Below are positions 7,155 through 16,079 of a DNA stretch of 19,130 nt, piece after piece. Position numbers and translations under genes: made by a program. This DNA is from JBJXHB01 sp046160725 (GTDB lineage: Bacteria; Pseudomonadota; Gammaproteobacteria; Burkholderiales; Burkholderiaceae_C). Positions within the stretch are counted from its first letter, which is position 1. Every line of letters starts with the position of its first letter. The notes under the pieces were generated by a model. The model made no database searches. It was not told the origin of the DNA and saw only the letters and a program-made list of their open reading frames with translations. The stretch covers positions 1 to 19,130 of the forward strand of contig JBJXHB010000477.1 of NCBI GenBank assembly GCA_046160725.1, written 5' to 3'.

Positions 7155-8068
7155 GGTGCGTTCGCCACGTGAGCGCCGACCATCAGGCTGACGCTCTCGC
7201 CGCCGCGGCTGAGCTCGATCTCCATTGAGACATAGCCGTTCTGCTGGGTCGCGCCCTGGTTGGGGTCGAACAGGAAGCGGCAGCGCCGCACATGCGTGGC
7301 CAGCAGGTCGCCACCGGCGCTGCCCGGGCACTTCGACGGGTACTCGGCCTCGAAACCGTAACCGGTGCGGCGCACCAGCACGCCGCGCCCGTCGCCGTTG
7401 CCGTCGACGCTGCCGTCTGCGCCTTCGCAGCTGTAGAACACCGGGCCCTGCGCCTGGGGCACGACGACAAAGCGGCCACCGTCGTAGCCGGCCGGTATGG
7501 CCTGCCCCGCCATGTAGATGCGATGCTGGCCGTACACAGTCTCAGGTGTCTCGACATACTTGATCGCGGCCCGGTTGTAGCCGGCATAGACATCGCCCGG
7601 GTTCTGGTTGTCGATGACCACCCAGTCGCCCTCGGCCGGCACGCTCATCAACGGCGTCAGCACATCGAAGATGGTGGTCGGCTGGGCCGCATCGAGCGGG
7701 GCCGAGCAGTCCAGGCCGGGCGCGCAGCCGGGCTTGACGTCCTTCAGCGTGTCCGGGCCCTTGCGGAAGCGGCCGCCCACGGTGGTCGGCACGACCTCGA
7801 AACAGGCCGCGTCGGGCGTGCGTACCGAGTTCGGCACCGCCACGCGCACATCGTGCAGCATGCGCTGCATCGCATGCCCGGCCTGGGCGGCAAGCGTGCT
7901 GCGGTTCCGGCTGGCGAACCAGGCGTCGAAGGCCGGCTTCATGAACGCCGACATGGCCGCCGCCACGATACCGCCCAGCACCACCACGATGATCAGTTCG
8001 ATCAGCGTGAAGCCGCGTGCCCCTGGTCGGGCGCGGCGGGACCGCTGGGGCCGGTGGTCAGGACGCAT
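7151..8068 (-). CDS. mshO: MSHA minor pilin MshO
   Basis: The 305-residue product has a type IV prepilin leader, RGFTLIEL, with cleavage expected after Gly19 and Glu24 at +5, followed by a long hydrophobic helix (about 20-44). The rest is a large globular domain with several cysteines, matching the size and pattern of MshO (PilW-like minor pilins). Visible landmarks are HAMQRMLHDVRVAVPNSVR (about 65-83) and the C-terminal SMEIELSRGGESVSLMVGAHVANAP region. Processed minor pilins form or prime the pilus tip complex. The ATG at 8068 overlaps the end of mshD by 11 bases, and its own stop overlaps mshP, so it belongs to a tight coupled run C-D-O-P. Confidence 0.88.
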   Translation of the reverse strand: MRPDHRPQRSRRARPGARGFTLIELIIVVVLGGIVAAAMSAFMKPAFDAWFASRNRSTLAAQAGHAMQRMLHDVRVAVPNSVRTPDAACFEVVPTTVGGRFRKGPDTLKDVKPGCAPGLDCSAPLDAAQPTTIFDVLTPLMSVPAEGDWVVIDNQNPGDVYAGYNRAAIKYVETPETVYGQHRIYMAGQAIPAGYDGGRFVVVPQAQGPVFYSCEGADGSVDGNGDGRGVLVRRTGYGFEAEYPSKCPGSAGGDLLATHVRRCRFLFDPNQGATQQNGYVSMEIELSRGGESVSLMVGAHVANAP

Positions 8069-8537
8069 GGTCGACCCGCCAGCCGTCGAGTGTCAGGCTG
8101 TCGCTGCCGCGGACCACCGTGACGGTGATGCGCAGGGCCCGGCTGACGCCGGCCAGGTCCTCGGCCTGCACCGCCACCTTGACGCTGTAGCCCGACAGCA
8201 GCTCCACTTTCGTGCCGTCCACGGCGCAGATGGCGCCATCCGTGGCATAGCCGTCGTAGTCGGCCACGTCGTTGTAGGTGTCGCGGGCGCAGCCTGAGGG
8301 CGCGGTGTTCGCCGCCGATGTGAACGGCTTGAGCTGGATCTCTTCCATCAGGCCCTCGGCAATGGACAGCATCTGGCGCTGGATCACCGGGTCGGCGCTG
8401 CTGCGCGCCAGGGTGCCCAGCGCCGACAGCAGCCCGGCCAGGCCGATGCCCAGCACGACGATGGCCAGCAGCATCTCCGGCAACGTGAAGCCGGCGCTGC
8501 GGCGCGAGGCCCGGCGTTCGGGGCGTTCAGCGCACAA
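8058..8537 (-). CDS. mshD: MSHA minor pilin MshD, with TTG start
   Basis: The 159-residue product carries a prepilin leader, AGFTLPEM, with cleavage after Gly16 and Glu21 at +5, then a hydrophobic helix. It continues with ADPVIQRQMLSIAEGLMEEI and a following QLKPF, a block characteristic of MshD/PilV-type minor pilins. The start codon is TTG at 8537: no ATG or GTG precedes the leader in frame, and a strong GGGGAGA lies 6 bases upstream (8544-8550). The start lies within the end of mshC (11-base overlap) and the stop within the start of mshO (11-base overlap). It probably helps build the pilus tip or initiation complex with MshC, MshO and MshP. Confidence 0.88.
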   Translation of the reverse strand: MCAERPERRASRRSAGFTLPEMLLAIVVLGIGLAGLLSALGTLARSSADPVIQRQMLSIAEGLMEEIQLKPFTSAANTAPSGCARDTYNDVADYDGYATDGAICAVDGTKVELLSGYSVKVAVQAEDLAGVSRALRITVTVVRGSDSLTLDGWRVDHAS

Positions 8538-9015
8538 GGCCGGTCTCCCCGTCGATGACGATGTCGGCGGCGCCGGCGATGGAGATGGTCAGGACGTCGG
8601 TCTTGATGCCCTCCGGGTCGACGGTGATGCGGCCGTCGGGCTGCATGAACAGCTCGCCACCGGTGCTGACCGACGTGGCGATGCCGCTGGGCTCGCGGGC
8701 CCAGGCGCCATCGCCATCGGGGCCAGGCAGGTTGACGTCGCAGCCGCCGGCGGCACGCTCGCGCGCGATCGACAGCTTGACTGCGCCATCGCCGAGGGCC
8801 GCGCAGACCAGCCGCCGGTGCGACCGCGCCGTGGTCTGGGCATGGCGCACGGCCGCCAGCACCTGGTCGCGCCAGGCCTCGTTGCGCAGGTCCAGCGCCG
8901 CCGTCATGCGCGGCAGCACCGTCACCATCGCGATGCCCAGCAGCATCAGCACGGCGATCAGCTCCACCATGGTGAAGCCACGCAGACCCCGGCGTCGACG
9001 TATCGGCGCCCGCAT
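8527..9015 (-). CDS. mshC: MSHA minor pilin MshC (GspH/FimT-like)
   Basis: The 162-residue product has a basic leader and the prepilin motif RGFTMVEL, with cleavage after Gly13 and Glu18 at +5. The hydrophobic helix LIAVLMLLGIAMVTVLPRM follows. The region after it (RNEAWRDQVLAAVRHAQTTA, about 48-67) is typical of GspH/FimT-type pseudopilins and MshC. The ATG at 9015 shares its A with the mshQ stop (TGATG), and GGGAG lies about 8 bases upstream, so it is translationally coupled to mshQ. The longer frame to 9138 runs inside mshQ and is ignored. Expected to act with the other minor pilins at pilus initiation. Confidence 0.87.
   Translation of the reverse strand: MRAPIRRRRGLRGFTMVELIAVLMLLGIAMVTVLPRMTAALDLRNEAWRDQVLAAVRHAQTTARSHRRLVCAALGDGAVKLSIARERAAGGCDVNLPGPDGDGAWAREPSGIATSVSTGGELFMQPDGRITVDPEGIKTDVLTISIAGAADIVIDGETGLVR
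8544..8550 (-). promoter_or_regulatory. Strong ribosome-binding site that supports the TTG start of mshD
   Basis: The minus strand reads GGGGAGA with a 6-base spacer to the TTG at 8537. It lies inside the mshC coding region. It is the main reason to accept TTG as a genuine start. Confidence 0.65.
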
Positions 9016-12000
9016 CAGAACAGCTCCCGCACGTGCACCGTCTTGCGGGCTTCGGGCGAGTAGATGCCGAAGCTGACCCGCGCCGACGGGTCGCGGTCGT
9101 AGGTGGTGGCGCAGGCGCCGTTCTGCGACCGCAGCCACGGCAGGGCGGCGCCGGCACTGGCCGGGGGGCTGGTCAGACAGGACGCGTCTACGGCCTTGCT
9201 GCCCAGGTTGAGGGCGATTTCCAGGCTGCCACTGCCGCCCGGGTTGGGTGCGCCCAGCTTCAGGATGCCGCGCCCGCCGCTGATGACGACCGGCGCCGCG
9301 CTGTTGGTCCAGGCTGAAGTGGCGGCGCCCCTGGCGTCGCGCCGGTTGGCCAGCACAACAGACTTTTCGGGCACCGTGGTGCAGGCATCGTCACCGTTGG
9401 GCACCCAGGCGCTGCCGCTCCAGTACTCCGCCGTCACCGGCACCTGCAGCGCGGCGGTCTCGGCGCCGCTGGCATTGGACAGCCGCAGGCGCCCGCTGCG
9501 CAGCGCCATGCTGCCTTCGGTGCGGCCGGCGGAGCTGGCAGCGTCGGCGTCGCTGGCCCGCAGACTCATCGTGGCCGGTGCACCCAGTTTGCTGGTGTAG
9601 GTATAGGCCGGGCTGGCCGCGCCCACGCCGGCCCGGAAGGTGCTGGCCGGGACGCTGTCGGTGCCGTTGAAGCTGCCCAGGCCGAGCGCGGCCGCATCGG
9701 TCAGGGTGACCGCCTGCGCGAAGTTCGGGCTGGTGCTGGCGCTGCCGTCGTAGTTGGTGGTCACGTTGCCCGCGGCATTGCGGGCGGTCAGCGTGGCCGT
9801 GAACGGCTGGCCGGCATAGCTGAAAGCGCCGCAGGCGGCGGCCGTGGTGGTGGTGAAGTGGTCCGGGATGAAGCGGCCCACCGCGCCGCCGCTGGTGCTG
9901 GCGGTGGCGCCCAGTCCGGTGCCCAGATAGTTGCTCAGCGTGGCCGTCAGGTCGCCACGGCCGACCTCGGTCCAGGCCAGGTTGCTGGCGCTGGCCGCAC
10001 CGCTGCTGAAGCCGCCGAGGCTGCCGCTGAAGCTGCCGTTGCTGGCGCCGGTGCCGGTGGGCTGGCTGCGGGCGAAGCTCAGGGCCACGCTGGCGGGCGT
10101 GGACTCGCGACCGAAGTTGGGGGTGGCCGTGCCGGCATCGTTACGCGCCGTGACCGTTGCGTTGAAGCTGCGGCCGGCCTTGATCGGCCCGGCGGTGACG
10201 CCGCTGATGGCCAGCGAGGCCGGCGCTGCGATGACGTTGACGCTGCCGCTGAGCGTCAGGCCGAGGTCGCCCACGCCGGTGCCGACATGGCGTGCGGTCA
10301 GGCTGACTTCACCGGCATCCGCGTACTGCAGGGTGGTGGTGGCCACGCCCGAGGCATTGAAGCTCAGCGACAGCGACGGCGCGGTGCCATCGCAGGCCGC
10401 GGCGGTGCTGCCGCTGGCGTTCAGGGCCCGGCTGGCGACCCGCACCGGCAGGGTCCCCGTGGACGGGTTGCGGTAGCTGCAGGACACGGTGACCGCGCGC
10501 GTGACGCTGGCGAAGGCGGGCACGCAGACCGCGGCGTTGTCGCTGCGGCGCACGGCACTGACGGTCAGCGTGGCACTGCGCTCGGCCACGTGGGCCGGCA
10601 CGCTCAGCAGCAGGCCGGCGTCCGCAGCGGTGAAGGTGCAGCGGGGGCTGCCGAAGTTGCAGCTCGCCGCGTTGGTGGGGGAGGGCGAGGCCCCGCTGAT
10701 GCCCAGCGTCGTGCTGCCGGCGCTGACCAGCTGCACGGACACATCGACCTGGGAAGAGCCGGCCGGGATGGTGAACGATGCCCCAGTGGGAAAGTTGGTG
10801 GTGACACCGCCGGTGGCCGTGAGCACGCCGGTCAGCCCGCCGGTGTAGGGCGTTGCACAGCTCGCATCCTGGCAGGCCGCGACCGTCACGGTGGACGGCG
10901 TGCAGGTCAGGCCGGTGCCGCTGGCATGCCGGACCTCCAGGTGGTCGATCGGCGGATTGCAGTCATGGGTCTGGGTCAGGTCGAGCGCGATCTCGGCGGC
11001 GCTGAGCTCGAAGTTGTAGACCCGCAGCTCGTCCAGTTGCCCATTGGCGGAGTTGGTGGTGGCGCCGGCCGGCGTGGCGGTCGACCGGTTGTCGCCCACG
11101 AACAGCGTGGCAATGCTGGGGTCGAGCGCACCGTTGGTGGTGCCGGTGGCGACAGTCTGCTGCACGCCGTTGACGTACAGCCGCAGGGTGCTCTGGTTGC
11201 TGCCGGCCGCATAGCGCCAGGTGGCCGCGACATGGGTCCAGGTTCCGGCAGCGGTGGCCAGCGCCGGCGCCGTTGCGGTGAGCGCGGTGCCGGCCGAGTC
11301 CGACACCACGAACTGCAATTGCCCCGTCGCGGACTTCTGCAGGTAGAACGGCCGGGTTGCCGACATCGACGCGCTCATCAGCATCGCCGCCGTACCGCTG
11401 TTCCAGGCGGCATTGCCGCGATACCAGAAGCTCAGCGTGCCGCTGTTGCCGACCGCGGTGTCGATGTCCAGCGCCGTGTCGATGGCGGAGATGGCGGTCG
11501 TCGTGTTGGCGGGGACATCGAGCCGGCGGCACACCACGCCCGATGCCGCCGACGTCGCGCTGCCGACCCGCGTGCCGTGGTTGTTGTTGCCCGACGCATC
11601 CTTGACCTCGCCGCTGACGCCGGACCAGCTGAACTCGTCGAACCGGTACTCGGCCTTGCGTCCGGGGGCGCCCGACGGGATGAACCAGCGGATGGCACTG
11701 CCGTTGGCGTTGTAGCCGGAGTTGTAGGAGTACAGCGTGTAGTCGGTGGCCGATATCTGCACGCCGATGGTGGCGTTGGAGCCGGAGGCGTTGGCATTGC
11801 CGTACTGGTACTTGAATTCGCCACCCTCGTACAGGATGATCTGGAAGGTGTAGGGCGTGCTGGTGCCGTACTGATAGACGTTGTTCCAGCTCACCACCAC
11901 GTAGCGGTTGGGCGCCGATCCCTTCTGCTCCCAGTAGACGCCGCCGCCGACCGTGCGGCCGGGGTCGAGGTCGGTCCAGTAGGCGGCCATCACGTTGGCC

Positions 12001-12365
12001 GGCGCTGCGCGGGCGCAACCGCTGCTGCTGGCGCCCGGCGTGCCGATCGGCATGGCCGTGTTGGTGTAGGTGCGGTGCAGGCCGGCGTCGGTGCCGAACT
12101 GCAGCATGCCGTTGGTCATCACGCGGGCCGACGAGTACGCCACGCCGGCGAAGCGGAAGGAGAACCCGCCGGTGAAGGTGATGGTGGCCTTGTCGTCGTC
12201 GCCGGCGTAGCTGGTGCAGGTGCGGTCCCAGCTGATCAGCGTGGCGGCGGACTCCCAGGCATAGGTGTCGCTGCGGAAGGTGTAGGTCGCGGCCTGGCCC
12301 GGCGCGGCGCACAGCAGCCACAGCAGCAGCGCCAGCAAGACCGAAAGCGCCGGTCCCGATCGCAT
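9015..12365 (-). CDS. mshQ: MSHA biogenesis protein MshQ: secreted LamG + DUF6701 protein, candidate adhesin
   Basis: The 1116-residue product starts with a clear Sec signal peptide (MRSGPALSVLL... ending GQA about residue 25). An N-terminal domain (about 46-231) has nidogen-like landmarks: TNGMLQFG, AAYWTDLDPG, APNRYVVVSWNNV and a following FQIILYEGGEFKYQYGN. A LamG/concanavalin-like domain (about 236-466) follows, with YRFDE, DASGNNNHG, GTWTHVAATW, LYVNG and QLDELRVYN. A cysteine-containing linker leads to a long C-terminal DUF6701 region (about 576-1116), including YRNPSTGT, VGRFIPDHF and TFRAGVGAASPAYTYTSKLG, ending KTVHVRELF. No membrane anchor or sorting signal is seen. The domain set fits MshQ; adhesion is inferred from the LamG fold. 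The ATG at 12365 gives a compact signal peptide; a GTG at 12407 would add 14 residues. It sits between the pilin and mshC genes, not at the operon end as in Vibrio and Shewanella. Confidence 0.86.
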   Translation of the reverse strand: MRSGPALSVLLALLLWLLCAAPGQAATYTFRSDTYAWESAATLISWDRTCTSYAGDDDKATITFTGGFSFRFAGVAYSSARVMTNGMLQFGTDAGLHRTYTNTAMPIGTPGASSSGCARAAPANVMAAYWTDLDPGRTVGGGVYWEQKGSAPNRYVVVSWNNVYQYGTSTPYTFQIILYEGGEFKYQYGNANASGSNATIGVQISATDYTLYSYNSGYNANGSAIRWFIPSGAPGRKAEYRFDEFSWSGVSGEVKDASGNNNHGTRVGSATSAASGVVCRRLDVPANTTTAISAIDTALDIDTAVGNSGTLSFWYRGNAAWNSGTAAMLMSASMSATRPFYLQKSATGQLQFVVSDSAGTALTATAPALATAAGTWTHVAATWRYAAGSNQSTLRLYVNGVQQTVATGTTNGALDPSIATLFVGDNRSTATPAGATTNSANGQLDELRVYNFELSAAEIALDLTQTHDCNPPIDHLEVRHASGTGLTCTPSTVTVAACQDASCATPYTGGLTGVLTATGGVTTNFPTGASFTIPAGSSQVDVSVQLVSAGSTTLGISGASPSPTNAASCNFGSPRCTFTAADAGLLLSVPAHVAERSATLTVSAVRRSDNAAVCVPAFASVTRAVTVSCSYRNPSTGTLPVRVASRALNASGSTAAACDGTAPSLSLSFNASGVATTTLQYADAGEVSLTARHVGTGVGDLGLTLSGSVNVIAAPASLAISGVTAGPIKAGRSFNATVTARNDAGTATPNFGRESTPASVALSFARSQPTGTGASNGSFSGSLGGFSSGAASASNLAWTEVGRGDLTATLSNYLGTGLGATASTSGGAVGRFIPDHFTTTTAAACGAFSYAGQPFTATLTARNAAGNVTTNYDGSASTSPNFAQAVTLTDAAALGLGSFNGTDSVPASTFRAGVGAASPAYTYTSKLGAPATMSLRASDADAASSAGRTEGSMALRSGRLRLSNASGAETAALQVPVTAEYWSGSAWVPNGDDACTTVPEKSVVLANRRDARGAATSAWTNSAAPVVISGGRGILKLGAPNPGGSGSLEIALNLGSKAVDASCLTSPPASAGAALPWLRSQNGACATTYDRDPSARVSFGIYSPEARKTVHVRELF

Positions 12366-12443
12366 CGGGCGGCGCCTGGAGAGCAGGGCGGTGGTCGGGT
12401 CTCGCACGTGTGTCGAGCCCTCTTCGGGTGGCCTTGCGGCTAT

Positions 12444-12455
12444 GCCCGTTCGGGC
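12444..12455 (-). other. Small perfect inverted repeat upstream of mshQ
   Basis: GCCCG and CGGGC flank two bases (GCCCGTTCGGGC on the plus strand). With a four-base loop it forms a short GC hairpin in the mshQ leader. It may add to the hairpin that follows the pilin gene. Confidence 0.35.
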
Positions 12456-12476
12456 TGTCGGGTCGTCCCTGTTCAG

Positions 12477-12508
12477 GCACCGGCAAGCCCCGCAGGGCCG
12501 GCCGGTGC
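12477..12508 (-). terminator. Strong nested hairpin after the pilin gene (attenuator or mRNA 3' stabiliser)
   Basis: A perfect 8-base outer stem, GCACCGGC (12477-12484) with GCCGGTGC (12501-12508), encloses an inner stem GCCC (12487-12490) / GGGC (12495-12498). It lies 7 bases past the pilin stop codon. No T-tract follows, so partial attenuation or protection of the pilin mRNA 3' end is more likely than full termination. Either would yield more pilin than MshQ and the minor pilins. Confidence 0.55.
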
Positions 12509-12515
12509 GGCGGCG

Positions 12516-12905
12516 TCAGTTGCCGGCGGCGATGGCGACGAAATTGGCGGTGGAACCGCTCTTGGTCACCGTGCAGGTGCTGGTGCCGCCGTTGGTGGTG
12601 CCCGGGTCGGTGCCGCCGATGGTGTAGCCGGCCGGCACGCCGCCCTGCATCAGGCTGCCCACGTCGTCGCAGCCGTCGATCTTGACGCACTTGTTGGCGG
12701 TCACCGCATGGTTGGTCAGCGAGCAGCCGGCGAAGTTGATGTTCATGGACGAGGCCGCCGCACCGGCCACACCGTCGACCGCGGCCTGCTGGGCCTCGCT
12801 GCGCATGTCGACGAACTTGGGCAATGCCGTGGCCGCCAGGATGCCGAGGATGACGATGACGACGATCAGCTCGATCATCGTGAAACCTGCTTGATGCTGT
12901 CGCAT
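12516..12905 (-). CDS. mshA: MSHA-type major pilin (MshA-like type IVa prepilin)
   Basis: The 129-residue product is a short type IV prepilin. The leader is MRQHQAG, cut after Gly7 to expose Phe8, and Glu12 is at +5 (GFTMIELIVV). The hydrophobic helix continues with GILAATALPKFVDMRSEAQQ, which closely resembles the MshA/MshB N-terminal helix. The globular part has four cysteines (61, 73, 79, 111), enough for two disulfides. It is the only standard-length pilin here, so it is probably the fibre subunit, although MshA versus MshB cannot be decided by eye. The ATG at 12905 has AAGGAAA about 7 bases upstream, one of the better ribosome-binding sites of the operon. A 140-base gap separates it from mshG, and a strong hairpin follows it. 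Confidence 0.9.
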   Translation of the reverse strand: MRQHQAGFTMIELIVVIVILGILAATALPKFVDMRSEAQQAAVDGVAGAAASSMNINFAGCSLTNHAVTANKCVKIDGCDDVGSLMQGGVPAGYTIGGTDPGTTNGGTSTCTVTKSGSTANFVAIAAGN

Positions 12906-13045
12906 GATGGATTTCCTTTGTTGGAGAGGTACGGCAGGAGGCTCAGACATCGGAGGCCTGCTCGCTGCAACCTGCCACAGCGGGTGGACCTTGGGACTGG
13001 GTGATGGATTCGGATTTCGGCGGGTGTTGGCGCGGCTTGAGGGCT

Positions 13046-14302
13046 TCATTTCTTGAATGCGACTTTTCCGAGGTCCCACACGGGCAGGAACACGCCCAGC
13101 GCCAGGATCAGCACCAGGATGCCCAGGAACACGATCAGGATCGGCTCGAGCTGCGCCGACAGTGTCTTCAGCTCGTACTGCACGTCGTTGGTGTAGAGCT
13201 CGGCGACCTCGTCCATCAGTTCGTCGACGGTGCCGGTCTCCTCGCCCACCGCGATCATCTGCAGCACCACCGGTGTGAAGACGCCGGTGGCGGCGGCCGC
13301 TCGCAGGATGGTCTCGCCGCGCTCGACGGCATGGCGCATGCCCTCGATCTTGGCCGCGATGAAGGCGTTGTCCACCGTGGCGGCGGTGACCGACAGGGCC
13401 TGCTTCACCGGCACGCCGCTCTTCAGTGCCAGCGAGAAGCTGCGCGCCAGACGCGCCAGGGTGGCCTTGCGGATGATCTTGCCGGCCAGCGGCAGGCGCA
13501 GCCGCAGACCGTCCCACTGCGGCCGCCCCTTTGGCGACACACTCCAGCGGCGGAAGGCGATGACACCGGCCACGCCGGCGCCGAGCATGAACCAGCCGTA
13601 GTCCAGCGTGAACTGCGAGCTGGCCATCAGCAGCCGGGTCGGCAGCGGCAACTGGGCGCCGAACTGCTGGAACACATTGGCAAAAGCCGGCACCACCATC
13701 AGGTTGATGACCGCGATGGCCGCGAACATGGCCACCACCACGAAGCTGGGGTAGCGCAGCGCGGTCTTCACCTGCTGGCCCATGAAGAGCTCGAACTCCA
13801 GGTGCTTGAACAGGCGCAGGAAGATCTCGTCCAGGCGCCCGGTCATCTCGCCGACCCGCACCATGGCCACGAAGAAGGTGTCGAACACCTGCTGGTGCTG
13901 TGCCAGCGACATCGACAGCTCGATGCCGGACTCCAGGCTGCGCCGCACCTCGCCGAGCGTGGCCTTCATGCGCTCGTTGGCCGAGCTCTCCTGCAGCCCG
14001 GCCAGGGCGCGCAGGATCGGAACGCCGGAGCGCAGCAGGGTGTTGAGCTGGCGCGAGAACAGCATCAGATCGGTGATCTGCACCTTGGGCGCGAACCAGG
14101 CCGCCAGGGCGCCTGTGGACCGCGCGCCGGGGGCGGCAGCGGACCGGGCGGCGCCGCCGGACTCGATGGTCAGCGGCGTGGCGCCGCGCGAGCGCAGCAC
14201 GTCGGCCACGGCGGCGGCGTCGCTGCCGGCCAGTGTGCCGCTGACCGGACCCGCGGCACTGCGGCCGGTCCAGTGGAAGTTGAGCGTGTCGGTGGCGGAC
14301 AT
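13046..14302 (-). CDS. mshG: MSHA pilus inner-membrane platform protein MshG (GspF/PilC family)
   Basis: The 418-residue product is a GspF-family platform protein, the membrane base on which the ATPase acts to extrude pilin. Two T2SSF domains are visible, at about 80-203 and 284-406. Each carries the repeated family phrase: VGEMTGRLDE (150-159) in the first and VGEETGTVDE (352-361) in the second. Hydrophobic segments lie at about 185-205, 234-252 and 387-408. The N-terminal lead (FHWTGRSAAGPVSGTL) matches the family start, so the protein is complete. The ATG at 14302 is 27 bases after the mshE stop and lacks an obvious ribosome-binding site. Its position directly after mshE is the normal order. 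Confidence 0.93.
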   Translation of the reverse strand: MSATDTLNFHWTGRSAAGPVSGTLAGSDAAAVADVLRSRGATPLTIESGGAARSAAAPGARSTGALAAWFAPKVQITDLMLFSRQLNTLLRSGVPILRALAGLQESSANERMKATLGEVRRSLESGIELSMSLAQHQQVFDTFFVAMVRVGEMTGRLDEIFLRLFKHLEFELFMGQQVKTALRYPSFVVVAMFAAIAVINLMVVPAFANVFQQFGAQLPLPTRLLMASSQFTLDYGWFMLGAGVAGVIAFRRWSVSPKGRPQWDGLRLRLPLAGKIIRKATLARLARSFSLALKSGVPVKQALSVTAATVDNAFIAAKIEGMRHAVERGETILRAAAATGVFTPVVLQMIAVGEETGTVDELMDEVAELYTNDVQYELKTLSAQLEPILIVFLGILVLILALGVFLPVWDLGKVAFKK

Positions 14303-14329
14303 GAGGGGTTCAGCTGTGGCGCCGGTTCA

Positions 14330-16039
<1,710 letters not shown>

Positions 16040-16079
16040 GGTCAGGCGTTGGGTGGGGTCAGCCGGGTCATGAAACGGG

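Noticed and set aside
9858..13004. Plus-strand open frame of 1048 codons opposite mshQ and the pilin gene
   Set aside because: It runs antisense to genes with clear domains, is low-complexity Gly/Ala/Arg/His, and has no recognisable fold or signal. Long antisense frames are expected from codon bias in such GC-rich DNA.
12906..13045. Sigma-54 promoter upstream of the pilin gene, as in other type IV pilin genes
   Set aside because: TGGCAGGTTGCA is present on the minus strand, but the GG to GC spacing is not the 10 bases required. No convincing sigma-70 promoter is seen either; the 140-base gap otherwise holds only the pilin ribosome-binding site.
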